Positions 25,236 to 34,019 are shown, numbered from the stretch's first letter. The stretch: DNA of 48,369 nt from an uncultured Clostridium sp. (GCA_900547475.1 URGW01000029.1:1-48369); one strand, 5' to 3'. Notes: generated by a model not told the origin, from the letters alone. Numbers and translations: made by a program.

Positions 25236-26744
25236 ATGGATAAATTAGAGAAGAAGTTGGAAGAACTTTCAGAATACTTAAAGACTATTGATCATTACAG
25301 AAATGTAGAGAGTCTTATGTATTGGGACATGACAATAGGAATGCCAGAAAATGCAGCTGAGGGAAGGGCAGAGACAATGTCTTTTATGCAAATGCAAGCA
25401 CATAAATTATCTGTTTCAAAAGAAATGCATGAGTTTATTAAGTTTTTTGAGAAAAATGAAGGTAAATTAGATTTTGTTCATAAAAGAATGTTACATGAAC
25501 TTAAAAAGAATTATGAAAAAGAAAAGATATTTCCTGAAGAGTTTATAAAGGAGTTTTCTTTAGCTGCATCAAGGGGACAGTTAGCTTGGGAGAAAGCTAA
25601 GAATGAAGATAATTTTGAAATATTTAAATCTTCTTTAGAAAAAATAGTGGAGCTTACAAAGAAATCAATAAAGTATAAGGGGTATAAAGGAAATAAATAT
25701 AATGCCTTACTAGATGATTATGAACCAGGACTTACTGTTGAAAAATTAGATAAAGTTTTTGATGAGTTAAGAGATGGAATTATTAGTATATTAAAAAAGA
25801 TAAATAATAGCGGAACAAAAATTTCTAATGTCTTTGAGGGAAAAGAGTTTCCAAAGGAAAATCAAAAAAGATTTTGTCTTGAAATTTTAAAGACTATGGG
25901 ATTCGATTTTAAATCAGGAAGAATGGATGAAACTGAACATCCATATACTTTAGATATGAGCAATAAGGATGTTAGAATAACCAATCATTATTATTTAAAT
26001 GATTTTACATCAGCAATGTTTTCAGCAATACATGAAGGTGGACATGGAATATATGAACAAAATATACCTGACTATCTAGAAGGTACTGGGTTGAATATTG
26101 CATCATCTATGGCTATTCATGAATCGCAATCAAGATTTTATGAAAATATAATAGGAAGAAATAAAGCATTTTGTGGATATTTATATGAAGAGGCTAAAAA
26201 AGAGTTTCCAAATCAATTTGAAGGTGTTAGTGAAGAAGAGTTTTATAATACAATAAATAAAGTAGAACCTTCATTAATAAGAACTGAAGCAGATGAATTA
26301 ACTTATAGTATTCATGTAATTATAAGATATGAAATAGAAAAATTACTTATAAATGATAAAATTCAAGTTGCTGATTTACCTAGAGTTTGGAATGAAAAGT
26401 ATAAGGAGTATTTAGGAATAGAGCCTACAAGTGATAAAGTTGGAGTACTTCAAGATATGCATTGGTCAGATGGATCATTTGGATATTTTCCAAGTTATGC
26501 ATTAGGAAATCTTTATGGAGCACAAATGCTAAACAAAATGGTTCAAGATGTACCTAATATATATGATGAAATAGCAACTGGAGACTTGTCTTCAGTATAT
26601 GAATGGTTAAAAGAAAATGTACATGAATGTGCCAATCTTTATGACCCAAGTGATTTAATAAAGAGAATTACAGGGGAAGAACTTCAAGCAAAATATTTTA
26701 TTGAATATTTAGATAAGAAATATAAAGAAATATATAATTACTAA
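25236..26744 (+). CDS. M32-family carboxypeptidase (Taq-type)
   Basis: 502 aa from ATG 25236, the usual length. An ATG at 25221 is in frame but overlaps the GGGGGTTG ribosome site. The zinc motif HEGGH (in AIHEGGHGIYEQ, around residue 265) followed about 25 residues later by HESQSRFYENIIGR defines M32 metallocarboxypeptidases. Also present: IRTEADELTYSIHVIIRYEIE and DMHWSDGSFGYFPSYALGN. It removes C-terminal residues from peptides in the cytosol and has no signal peptide. Monocistronic with its own terminator. Confidence 0.93.
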   Translation: MDKLEKKLEELSEYLKTIDHYRNVESLMYWDMTIGMPENAAEGRAETMSFMQMQAHKLSVSKEMHEFIKFFEKNEGKLDFVHKRMLHELKKNYEKEKIFPEEFIKEFSLAASRGQLAWEKAKNEDNFEIFKSSLEKIVELTKKSIKYKGYKGNKYNALLDDYEPGLTVEKLDKVFDELRDGIISILKKINNSGTKISNVFEGKEFPKENQKRFCLEILKTMGFDFKSGRMDETEHPYTLDMSNKDVRITNHYYLNDFTSAMFSAIHEGGHGIYEQNIPDYLEGTGLNIASSMAIHESQSRFYENIIGRNKAFCGYLYEEAKKEFPNQFEGVSEEEFYNTINKVEPSLIRTEADELTYSIHVIIRYEIEKLLINDKIQVADLPRVWNEKYKEYLGIEPTSDKVGVLQDMHWSDGSFGYFPSYALGNLYGAQMLNKMVQDVPNIYDEIATGDLSSVYEWLKENVHECANLYDPSDLIKRITGEELQAKYFIEYLDKKYKEIYNY

Positions 26745-26757
26745 TATAGCTAAATTA

Positions 26758-26806
26758 ATCTCAGAAAAAACTTATTACAGATAACTTTTTCTGAGATATT
26801 TTTATT
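26758..26806 (+). terminator. Rho-independent terminator
   Basis: ATCTCAGAAAAA pairs with TTTTTCTGAGAT across an AT loop and is followed by T-rich sequence. Confidence 0.85.
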
Positions 26807-26858
26807 TTAAAAAATTTACGAATATATTATAAGAATTATTAAGAAATGAGGCGAGAAA

Positions 26859-27872
26859 ATGCATATATACACCTTACATAAATGGCTTCTTTTATTTTAT
26901 CTATATTGTTTTATAGGATGGATATGGGAGTCGTGTTATGTATCTTTAAAAAAGCATAAATGGATAAATAGAGGATTTTTAAAAGGACCGTTATTACCTA
27001 TTTATGGATCAGGAGCTGTAGTAGTATTAATTTCTACATTGACAGTTGAGAATAATCTTTTATTAGTATTTGTGATAGGGATGATTTCTGCAACAATATT
27101 AGAATATATAACAGGAGTAGCAATGGAGAAATTATTTCATGTTAGGTACTGGGATTATAGCAAAGAGCCTTTTAATATTAATGGACATATTTGTTTAATA
27201 TCCTCTTTAGCTTGGGGAGTTTTTTCGGTACTTTTAGTTAGGTTTGTTAATCCTAATATAGAAAGGTTAGTTATAATCATACCTAATGGGATATCAGAAG
27301 TAATTTCATATATTATAACTGTTTTTATTACAATTGATGCTGTACAATCATTCAATGAAGCTATGGACTTAAAGAAGATTTTAATTAAGTTTACTGAAAG
27401 AAATGATGCTATTAATAATATAAAGAAAAGAATAGAAATATTCGAAGCTTTTATTAATGAAGATGTAAAATCTATTCAAGAAAAACTAATTAAAAAAGTA
27501 GCCATTAAGCAAGAAAAAGCATTGCTTAAGAAGAATACAAGAAAGCAAGCTATTGAAGTAATTATTAGAAAAAATTTAGAGTTAAAAGAAGAAGCAATTA
27601 AGGGATTTGTTGAAAAAGTATCAAGATATATTGATAAATTTGATGAGCTATCATCAAAGGTTATAGATGAACCAAGTAAATTAAAGGGTGAGCTTTTAGA
27701 GCATTTATCAAGGTTAAAATCCAATGAATCAAAAATTAATAATACTGAAAATAAGGTTTATATAAATTCTATAAATATATTAAGAAGAAATCCAAATGCA
27801 AGAGCTAAGAAATATGAAGAGGCAATGAGAGAAGTAAAAGATTTAGATAAGGAAGTAAAGGGGAAAGAATAA
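26859..27872 (+). CDS. PF06541-type putative ABC transporter permease with coiled-coil tail
   Basis: 337 aa. The N-terminal 165 residues hold about five helices with the family motif FYLYCFIGWIWESCYVS and GFLKGPLLPIYGSGA. The rest (about 170-337) is a charged, K/E-rich coiled coil. The family is labelled putative ABC-transporter type IV but no ATPase lies nearby, so transport is unproven. The long cytosolic coiled coil suggests a scaffolding or regulatory task. No close neighbours share a pathway with it. Confidence 0.8.
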   Translation: MHIYTLHKWLLLFYLYCFIGWIWESCYVSLKKHKWINRGFLKGPLLPIYGSGAVVVLISTLTVENNLLLVFVIGMISATILEYITGVAMEKLFHVRYWDYSKEPFNINGHICLISSLAWGVFSVLLVRFVNPNIERLVIIIPNGISEVISYIITVFITIDAVQSFNEAMDLKKILIKFTERNDAINNIKKRIEIFEAFINEDVKSIQEKLIKKVAIKQEKALLKKNTRKQAIEVIIRKNLELKEEAIKGFVEKVSRYIDKFDELSSKVIDEPSKLKGELLEHLSRLKSNESKINNTENKVYINSINILRRNPNARAKKYEEAMREVKDLDKEVKGKE

Positions 27873-27887
27873 TATGAGAAGTTTAAA

Positions 27888-28058
27888 ATGGGATTAAATG
27901 TATTAGTTTCTGCATTATTATTATTATTATTATTACAGCATTTACATCAACATTATTTGGTATATCAAAATTTGCTATTTTTAGTATTACTTGCGCTTTT
28001 AGGTGGATTATTGTTAACTTGTATGTGGGGAAAAATAAAGATTAAAGCTAATAAATAA
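27888..28058 (+). CDS. Small hydrophobic protein, 56 aa
   Basis: Reads MGLNVLVSALLLLLLL then QHLHQHYLVYQNLLFLVLLALLGG then LLLTCMWGKIKIKANK. It is two hydrophobic stretches joined by a His/Gln/Tyr hinge with a basic tail, so a two-helix membrane hairpin. Seven consecutive TTA codons encode the leucine run. GAGAAG 6 nt before the ATG is a weak site. It starts 16 nt after the PF06541 gene and is followed by a terminator, so it could be the last gene of that unit. Function unknown. Confidence 0.5.
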   Translation: MGLNVLVSALLLLLLLQHLHQHYLVYQNLLFLVLLALLGGLLLTCMWGKIKIKANK

Positions 28059-28063
28059 TTATT

Positions 28064-28105
28064 AAAATGCTGAATCGTAATTAAATTTATGACTCAGCAT
28101 TTTAA
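28064..28105 (+). terminator. Rho-independent terminator
   Basis: AAAATGCTGA (28064-28073) pairs exactly with TCAGCATTTT (28094-28103). The remaining spacer to 28227 holds no gene. Confidence 0.75.
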
Positions 28106-28227
28106 GCTTTATGCATTATATTTTTACAGTCCAGTTTTACAATGTAAATAAACTGGTTTATCCTTAGGAGTTTCATTTTAAAATATGTGACTGCTTTATA
28201 TTTATATCTTATTACTAATTGACTATA

Positions 28228-28893
28228 TCACTTTATAATTTCACTTAAATCCTTTTCTATTTGTATTTTACCTCTGCCCAATTTTAAATATCCTTGTCTT
28301 TCTAGGTCTTTAAGCTTTCTACTAACTACTTCTCTTGCAGAGTCTAGTTCAAATGCTAAATCATTGTGAGTCAAATAAATATTTTTAGTTTTTTTATCAA
28401 TAAGTAATTTAAGTAATCTATTAGTTAATGATTCATGTTTAATTTGCTCTTTGGTATTTATAATTATTTTAAATTTGTTATATAAATCCTTATAGATATA
28501 TTGTAAAAATAAAGTGTTATGTAATAAGTATTTATTAACTATATCAAATGGAATAACGCATATTTTAGAATCTTGAATAGCTTTCCCTATTATGTTTAAT
28601 GAAGTACAATTCATTAAACAGCTTAATGCTTCATGACACAATTGACCTCGTTCTATATTATAAAGATTAGTCTCTTCACCTTTTTCATTTAGCTTTTGAA
28701 TTTTTATGTTGCCACTTATAACAAATAAAAAACCAATACATTCATCTTCCCGAGTTGTTAAATATTCACCTGATAAAAGTTCTTTAAAGTTAGCTCTTTC
28801 GCTTAATATGCCTTTATTAGCGTCATCTATTTGAGATAAAATTGGATATGCTTCATAAAGCTTATTTATAAATTGATTCTTATTATTAATCAT
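28228..28893 (-). CDS. Crp/Fnr-family transcription regulator
   Basis: 221 aa. cNMP-binding-like beta barrel (about 30-115), dimer helix, and a C-terminal HTH with LTHNDLAFELDSAREVVSRK (about 174-193). Cysteines C52, C86, C92, C96 and C112 cluster in the sensor part (LCHEALSCLMNC), a pattern seen in clostridial Crp/Fnr proteins; there is no N-terminal Fnr cluster. Divergent from a ferredoxin / membrane Fe-S operon with a palindrome between them. HcpR-type regulators of this family control hcp and ferredoxin genes in anaerobes, so this is a candidate HcpR-like NO sensor. That assignment is inferred. Confidence 0.85.
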   Translation of the reverse strand: MINNKNQFINKLYEAYPILSQIDDANKGILSERANFKELLSGEYLTTREDECIGFLFVISGNIKIQKLNEKGEETNLYNIERGQLCHEALSCLMNCTSLNIIGKAIQDSKICVIPFDIVNKYLLHNTLFLQYIYKDLYNKFKIIINTKEQIKHESLTNRLLKLLIDKKTKNIYLTHNDLAFELDSAREVVSRKLKDLERQGYLKLGRGKIQIEKDLSEIIK

Positions 28894-28975
28894 ATTTTTT
28901 ATTTAAATCCTCTCTAGCAATAAATTTTATATTTATTTTCCTTATCTAATATTTTACACCTTTAAGATATATATT

Positions 28976-29018
28976 ATGTGACTTAGTCACATTAAGAAAG
29001 GAATTTAATTTATATACT
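28976..29018 (+). promoter_or_regulatory. Crp/Fnr-type palindrome and promoter for the ferredoxin operon
   Basis: ATGTGAC-TTA-GTCACAT at 28976-28992 is a perfect inverted repeat. Its centre is 29 bp upstream of TATACT (29013-29018), placing it near -41. The half-site TGTGAC differs by one base from TGTAAC at 14877. The likely binder is the divergently encoded Crp/Fnr protein. Confidence 0.6.
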
Positions 29019-29055
29019 ATAAATGAAACTAGTTATTTTTGGGGAGGATTTTATT

Positions 29056-29274
29056 TTGGAAAAGAAAATTATTAAAAAGAAGGCCTTTGTAGATAAGGAG
29101 TACTGTGTTGCTTGTGGAATTTGTGAAAAAGAATGTCCAATTAATGCAATTTCAATTTATAAAGGAATTTTTTCAAAAGTAGATATTGATAAATGTGTAG
29201 GATGTAGTAAATGTGTAAATATATGTCCTGCATCTACAATTGAAATCAAGGAGGTAATATTAAATGAAAAGTAA
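29056..29274 (+). CDS. 2[4Fe-4S] ferredoxin-like protein
   Basis: 72 aa from TTG 29056. The frame has an ATG at 29023, but GGGGAGG (29041-29047) lies inside that reading and sits 8 nt before the TTG, giving MEKKIIKKKAFVDKEYC. Two CxxCxxCxxxCP motifs: CVACGICEKECP and CVGCSKCVNICP. Small electron carrier with a lysine-rich N-terminus. It overlaps the next gene by 11 nt, so the two products probably work together. Comparable frdX-type ferredoxins belong to HcpR regulons in anaerobes. Confidence 0.9.
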   Translation: MEKKIIKKKAFVDKEYCVACGICEKECPINAISIYKGIFSKVDIDKCVGCSKCVNICPASTIEIKEVILNEK

Positions 29275-29860
29275 AAGTAAGATAAGAAAGAAAAAACGTT
29301 GGTCAGAATATATGTGGATAATTTCAGGACTATATCTAGTTCTTGGACTTTTTAATATTTTATTTGCATGGCTTGGATTACTTTGCTTTTTTATACCATT
29401 ATTTATTTCTATATTTGGTGGGGGAAAGAAATATTGTAATAGATATTGTGGGAGAGGACAAATGTTAAGCATATTAGGAAATAAATTTAAGCTATCAAGA
29501 AATAAGCCAGTGCCTAAGTTCTTAAAGCATAAGTATTTTAGATATGGATTTCTTTTATTTTTCTTAACAATGTTTTTAAATATGTTATTTGTTACTTATT
29601 TAGTTTTTAAAGATATAAATAGCTTAAAAGAGGTTATAACACTTTTTTGGACCTTTAAGCTTCCATGGAATTTTATTGATTATTCTTACGTAGCTACATG
29701 GATTGTTCAATTTGCATTTGGATTTTATAGTATGATGCTAACATCAACTATTTTAGGGATAATAACTATGATTTTATACAAACCTAATTCTTGGTGTGTT
29801 TATTGTCCAATGGGAACAATGACACAAATAATTTCAATAATAAAAAATAAAGAAAGATAA
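29264..29860 (+). CDS. NapH/NosR-like membrane iron-sulfur protein
   Basis: 198 aa. Basic N-terminus and about four helices (about 18-50, 92-112, 140-170 and neighbours). Cysteine motifs CNRYCGRGQM (about 58-67) and WCVYCPMGTMTQ (about 178-189) are placed at membrane faces like the CxxxCP segments of NapH/NosR/CcoG-type proteins, but without the soluble ferredoxin domain, which is supplied by the preceding gene. Probably passes electrons between the membrane and the small ferredoxin. GGAGGT for this start is inside the ferredoxin gene. The redox partner is unknown; Hcp is an attractive candidate from the shared regulatory motif. Confidence 0.8.
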   Translation: MKSKSKIRKKKRWSEYMWIISGLYLVLGLFNILFAWLGLLCFFIPLFISIFGGGKKYCNRYCGRGQMLSILGNKFKLSRNKPVPKFLKHKYFRYGFLLFFLTMFLNMLFVTYLVFKDINSLKEVITLFWTFKLPWNFIDYSYVATWIVQFAFGFYSMMLTSTILGIITMILYKPNSWCVYCPMGTMTQIISIIKNKER

Positions 29861-29915
29861 ATAAGTATATAATAAAATATATATAAATAATGTTAAATAA
29901 AGGGAGAAATAAATT

Positions 29916-30395
29916 ATGGTATTTCCAACACATATAGTAGCAGCTGGAGCATTGGTTATTAATGAAAGGGATGAAATTTTATTAGTTAAAAACCCATATA
30001 GGGGATGGGAATTTCCAGGTGGACAAATTGAAAATGGGGAGGATTTAATTGAAGGAGTAACAAGAGAGGTTCTTGAAGAGTCAGGAATAAAAGTTAGTGT
30101 GAAGAAGCTTGCTGGAGTTTACTCTAATACAAAATCATATATAGGATGGGATAATGAAACATTTGTACCCACTAAGGTAATATTTGATTTTTTAGCGGTA
30201 AAAGTTGAAGGAGAATTACTGGAGAGTGAAGAAAGTATTGAGGTTGGATGGTTTAGTAAAAATGTAGTCTTAGATATGATAAAGGAACCCTGGATAAAGG
30301 AAAGAGCAAAGGATATGCTAAATTTTAATGGACAAGTGGTTTACAGAGTATATTCATCAAGTCCTTATGAAGTTTATAGAAATGAGTATATTTAA
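29916..30395 (+). CDS. Nudix hydrolase
   Basis: 159 aa. Nudix box GGQIENGEDLIEG then VTREVLEESGI fits Gx5Ex7REUxEExGU. Cleaves a nucleoside-diphosphate-linked substrate with Mg2+. GWEFPGGQ and the overall length resemble MutT/ADP-ribose pyrophosphatase-like members, but the substrate is not evident. AAAGGGAG precedes the ATG. Monocistronic as far as seen. Confidence 0.88.
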   Translation: MVFPTHIVAAGALVINERDEILLVKNPYRGWEFPGGQIENGEDLIEGVTREVLEESGIKVSVKKLAGVYSNTKSYIGWDNETFVPTKVIFDFLAVKVEGELLESEESIEVGWFSKNVVLDMIKEPWIKERAKDMLNFNGQVVYRVYSSSPYEVYRNEYI

Positions 30396-30449
30396 TTAGC
30401 CGATAGAGTTAGATAGTGTTAATACTGATTAAAAATTTTTAAAATTGTG

Positions 30450-30480
30450 TTGACCTTATACCTTGTGGAAGGTGTAGGAT
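30450..30480 (+). promoter_or_regulatory. MerR-type promoter with 19-bp spacer
   Basis: TTGACC (30450-30455), 19-bp spacer, TAGGAT (30475-30480). The spacer carries ACCTT-GTGG-AAGGT centred between the boxes, extending to TATACCTT/AAGGTGTA with one mismatch. A 19-bp spacer with a central dyad is the hallmark of promoters remodelled by MerR-family activators. A hairpin ATTAAAGAA-GAAA-TTCTTTAAT follows at 30484-30505 in the leader. No merR gene is in the window. Confidence 0.7.
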
Positions 30481-30540
30481 GGGATTAAAGAAGAAATTCT
30501 TTAATTAATAATTATAAAATTTTGGAGGGTATAGACTATT

Positions 30541-30813
30541 ATGAAATTACAAAAATATGAATATTGTTTTGAACCTGAGGAACCAATTACTAATGAAAAA
30601 GAGTTTACAGATGAGTTAATTAAATATTGTGCATCTAATAAAAAAGATTTAACAATAATCCATGAGGGTATGGAACCAATAGCAATAATTGATGGAATAA
30701 AATATATAGGAATGTTAGAAACGCCTAAGGTTATAAATATACCATTTTTACCGCTTTTTTATACAAAATCTTATGGATTTAAGTGGGTTTATTTATATAA
30801 ATATGAGAATTAG
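30541..30813 (+). CDS. Unrecognised 90-aa protein under a MerR-type promoter
   Basis: Soluble, acidic N-terminal half (FEPEEPITNEKEFTDELIKY) and a hydrophobic, aromatic C-terminal part (INIPFLPLFYTKSYGFKWVYLYKYEN). No membrane helix is certain and no signal peptide is present. GGAGGG precedes the ATG. I do not recognise a family. Its promoter predicts induction by whatever a MerR-family activator senses (metal, oxidant, drug). Function is open. Confidence 0.75.
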   Translation: MKLQKYEYCFEPEEPITNEKEFTDELIKYCASNKKDLTIIHEGMEPIAIIDGIKYIGMLETPKVINIPFLPLFYTKSYGFKWVYLYKYEN

Positions 30814-30939
30814 AAATAAGAAGATTTAATTTTTAATATCAAAGGTAAATGCCCTAATGAGAATAATATCATATGAAAGTATTAATAAGAATATGATATA
30901 ATTAAATTTAAATAACAGTATAATCAAAGGAAGTAAACA

Positions 30940-32184
30940 ATGACTAAAAAGATTAACAAGAGATATCCAGTGTATTTTGAAGATTTTAAATGCATAGGTG
31001 GAAAATGTGAAGATAGTTGCTGTATTGGTTGGAATATAGATATAGATAAAGTAACATTTAAAAGGTATTTTAAAGTTCAAAATTCAGAGATGAAAAGAAT
31101 GTTTCAAAAAAATGTTCAAAATAATGAAAGATGTAGTAGTGAAGATATTGATTATGGAATAGTTAAATTAAAAAGAGATAAAAGATGTCCTTTTTTAGAT
31201 GAAGAAAATTATTGTGTTATTCATTCAAACTTAGGTGAAGATTATCTTTCAAATGTTTGTACATGCTTTCCAAGAGTAATTAATAAAATAGATGAAATCT
31301 ACGAAATATCTCTTGATGTGGCATGTCCGGAAGCAGCAAGGCTTATTTTATTAAAAGAAGAAGGAATAAAACTTGTTAATAAAGAAGAAGAACTAGGCAA
31401 ACATATAATATCTGCACAAATAAATACAAATTTAAAAGAAGTAAAAAATACACCTTTAAAATATTTTAAAGAAATAAGGGGTTTTTGTATAAAAATTATT
31501 CAAGATAGAAGATTTACTATAAGTGAAAGATTATATTCATTAGGTTATTTTGTGGAGCAACTTGAGGAAGAAGTAGAAAATAATAATGATATAATTAAAT
31601 TTATAGAAAGTTATGATGTTGATTTATTTGCTAAGGCTTATTCAAATGATGATCTTAATTTATTATTAGGAAATAGCAACATGAATTATATAATACAAAT
31701 AGACTTATTTAAAAAGATGCTTAAAATATTAAGAGTAGATAAGGATGTTGAAAGTTTTAGATTTAAGGAATATACAAGTAGAATGCTAAATGGCTATGGT
31801 TTTGATGAGGGAGAAAATATCCAATATAAATCAGAATTTTATATAAAAGCTTTTGAAGAGTATAATGAAAAATATTTTGATAAATATAGCTATATCCTAG
31901 AAAACTATTTAGTTAATTTTATTTATAATAATATGTTCCCGTTTAATGAGGTTTTATCATTTTTTGATAGTTATATGATGCTTATAATAAGGTTTAGTTT
32001 TATAAGATTTTATTTAGTTGGATTATATTTATATAATAAAGAAGAAAGAGATAAGAATATGGTTGAATTGATACAAGTATTTTCAAAAACTATTGAGCAT
32101 CATAAGAGTTATTTAATAGATTCATTACATTATATTAAGAGAAAAGAATTTGATAATATGGAGTTTGCAAAGACTATTTTATAA
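30940..32184 (+). CDS. FliB-family lysine N-methylase (flagellin-methylase-like)
   Basis: 414 aa. The N-terminal part has the family cysteine pattern: FKCIGGKCEDSCCIGWNI (about 12-29), RCPFLDEENYCVIH (about 83-96), VCTCFPRV (about 107-114) and VACPEAARL (about 126-134). These cysteines suggest an Fe-S or metal cluster. FliB methylates lysines of flagellin in Salmonella and uses S-adenosylmethionine. No flagellar gene is near, and many clostridia carry FliB-like proteins outside flagellar loci, so the substrate is uncertain. AAAGGAAG site before the ATG; terminator directly after. Confidence 0.85.
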   Translation: MTKKINKRYPVYFEDFKCIGGKCEDSCCIGWNIDIDKVTFKRYFKVQNSEMKRMFQKNVQNNERCSSEDIDYGIVKLKRDKRCPFLDEENYCVIHSNLGEDYLSNVCTCFPRVINKIDEIYEISLDVACPEAARLILLKEEGIKLVNKEEELGKHIISAQINTNLKEVKNTPLKYFKEIRGFCIKIIQDRRFTISERLYSLGYFVEQLEEEVENNNDIIKFIESYDVDLFAKAYSNDDLNLLLGNSNMNYIIQIDLFKKMLKILRVDKDVESFRFKEYTSRMLNGYGFDEGENIQYKSEFYIKAFEEYNEKYFDKYSYILENYLVNFIYNNMFPFNEVLSFFDSYMMLIIRFSFIRFYLVGLYLYNKEERDKNMVELIQVFSKTIEHHKSYLIDSLHYIKRKEFDNMEFAKTIL

Positions 32185-32188
32185 GTTT

Positions 32189-32238
32189 AAGGCTACTAAT
32201 ATTGATTTATATAAAATCAGTATTGGTAGCTTTTTTAT
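32189..32238 (+). terminator. Rho-independent terminator
   Basis: AAGGCTACTAATATTGATT pairs with AATCAGTATTGGTAGCTT (G-U pairs), then a run of T. Confidence 0.85.
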
Positions 32239-32350
32239 ATAAAATGCGTAAATAATTTTGTATTATTACAAGAATAAAGACAAATAATAAAAATTGTAAA
32301 ACCTAATAAATTTAACTGTTAAAAAATATAAATTTTAAGGGCGTGTACAT

Positions 32351-33952
32351 ATGAAAAATATATTTAAAATGAATAAAATAACACTTCTATTAATAATAAT
32401 GGGAGTAGTAACTATGTCTGTGATATGTTTTAGAATATATATGATGGATAGTTATGATTTAAAAGGGGTTTTTAATGAGGAAGGGAGTGTAGAGAAAATT
32501 AATATTATTCCAAAGCCAATGAGTTACAAAAGTAAAGAAGGAAAATTTATTTTGACAAAAGACAGTGCAATTTATATAAAAGGAAAAAGTGATGAAGAAG
32601 CTGAGCAAATTAAAAGGATTGCAGAGTTTATAAGAGAGAAATTAAATGCATCAACAGGATTTGATTTACAAATTATTGTAAGTGAAAAACCTATGGATGG
32701 AAGTATTTACTTAACAACTATCAATTCAAATGAAGAATTAGGTAATGAGGGATATGAAATAGATACAACTTCAAAAGCTATTAAAATTACAGCTTATAAA
32801 CCAGAAGGGATATCAAGAGGAGTTCAAACGTTAAGACAATTGTTACCACCAGAAATTGATAGTAAAACAGTTGTTGACAATATGGAATGGACTGTACCTG
32901 CATCAGTAATAAAAGATAAACCAGAGTATAGTTATAGAGGATTAATGATAGATGTTGCAAGGCATTTTTTTACTGTTGATGAAATTAAGAGACAAATAGA
33001 TTTAGCAGCACAATATAAGATAAATAAAGTTCATTTACATTTAAGTGATGATCAAGGATGGCGTCTTGAAATAAAGAAATATCCTGATTTAACACTTATA
33101 GGTGGAAGTACTCAGGTTGGTGGAGGACCAGGTGGATACTATACACAAGAGCAGTTTAAAGATATAGTAAGCTTTGCAATGCAAAGATATGTAGAAATAG
33201 TGCCAGAGTTTGATATGCCAGGTCATACAAATGCAGCATTAGCTTCTTATGGATTTTTAAATCCCGATGGTAAAAGAGCCTCTTTATATACAGGAAAAGA
33301 GGTAGGATTTAGTTCTTTTATGGCACATAGTGAAATAACTTATGAATTTATAGATGATGTATTTAATGAGGTTTCGCAAATATCTCCATCAAAATATCTT
33401 CAAATTGGAGGAGATGAAGCACTTAATACTAAAAAGGAAGATTATGATTATTTTGTAGGAAGAGTAGCTAAAATAGCAGAAAAGTATGGAAAGATACCGA
33501 TAGGATGGGATCCAATAGATACTTCTCCTGAAATAGGATCAAGTGTAATACTTCAAAACTGGCAAGATTCAAATGAAGAAGCTGTAAAAAAGAATATGAA
33601 AATACTTGTATCAATTGCAAGCAAAGCTTATTTAGATATGAAGTATAATGAGGAAACGCCTTATGGGCTTAATTGGGCAGGATATATTCCTGTTGATGTA
33701 GCATATAAGTGGGATCCAACAGATTATGCACCAAGGAATTTAGTTTTAGGAGTAGAGGCACCATTATGGACAGAAACAATATCAACACAAGATCAAATGG
33801 ATTATATGATATATCCAAGATTACCAGGGTATGCTGAAATAGGATGGACACCTAAAGAAAATAGAAATTGGGATGAATATAAGGTTAGATTAGCTGCGCA
33901 AGAAAAAAGGCTAACTAATGAAGGTGTAAATTATTATAAATGGAGAGAATAA
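32351..33952 (+). CDS. GH20 beta-N-acetylhexosaminidase, membrane-anchored or secreted
   Basis: 533 aa. Basic start then a hydrophobic helix (about 10-29) that looks like a signal anchor. GH20b N-terminal domain about 45-180, then the catalytic barrel: YRGLMIDVARHFF, HLHLSDDQGWRLEIKKYP, EIVPEFDMPGHTNAAL, and the catalytic Asp-Glu pair in QIGGDEAL (around 354-356). Releases terminal GlcNAc or GalNAc from glycans on the cell exterior. This fits scavenging of host glycans or glycosaminoglycan ends, in keeping with the uronate operon downstream, though not co-transcribed with it. Own terminator. Confidence 0.92.
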   Translation: MKNIFKMNKITLLLIIMGVVTMSVICFRIYMMDSYDLKGVFNEEGSVEKINIIPKPMSYKSKEGKFILTKDSAIYIKGKSDEEAEQIKRIAEFIREKLNASTGFDLQIIVSEKPMDGSIYLTTINSNEELGNEGYEIDTTSKAIKITAYKPEGISRGVQTLRQLLPPEIDSKTVVDNMEWTVPASVIKDKPEYSYRGLMIDVARHFFTVDEIKRQIDLAAQYKINKVHLHLSDDQGWRLEIKKYPDLTLIGGSTQVGGGPGGYYTQEQFKDIVSFAMQRYVEIVPEFDMPGHTNAALASYGFLNPDGKRASLYTGKEVGFSSFMAHSEITYEFIDDVFNEVSQISPSKYLQIGGDEALNTKKEDYDYFVGRVAKIAEKYGKIPIGWDPIDTSPEIGSSVILQNWQDSNEEAVKKNMKILVSIASKAYLDMKYNEETPYGLNWAGYIPVDVAYKWDPTDYAPRNLVLGVEAPLWTETISTQDQMDYMIYPRLPGYAEIGWTPKENRNWDEYKVRLAAQEKRLTNEGVNYYKWRE

Positions 33953-33971
33953 TAAAAGAATAACTTATTTT

Positions 33972-34008
33972 TATAGAGAAAGTGAATTTACTTTCTCTAT
34001 AAATTTTT
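33972..34008 (+). terminator. Rho-independent terminator
   Basis: ATAGAGAAAGT pairs with ACTTTCTCTAT around a short loop; an AT-rich, T-containing tail follows. Confidence 0.75.
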
Positions 34009-34019
34009 AAATAAAACTC

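Noticed and set aside
27874..27897. ATG with a better ribosome site just before the 56-aa ORF
   Set aside because: It reads only seven codons before a stop and is out of frame with the hydrophobic ORF.
28131..28156. Hairpin CCAGTTTTA..TAAACTGG as a terminator of the Crp/Fnr gene
   Set aside because: No T-run on the minus strand after the stem.
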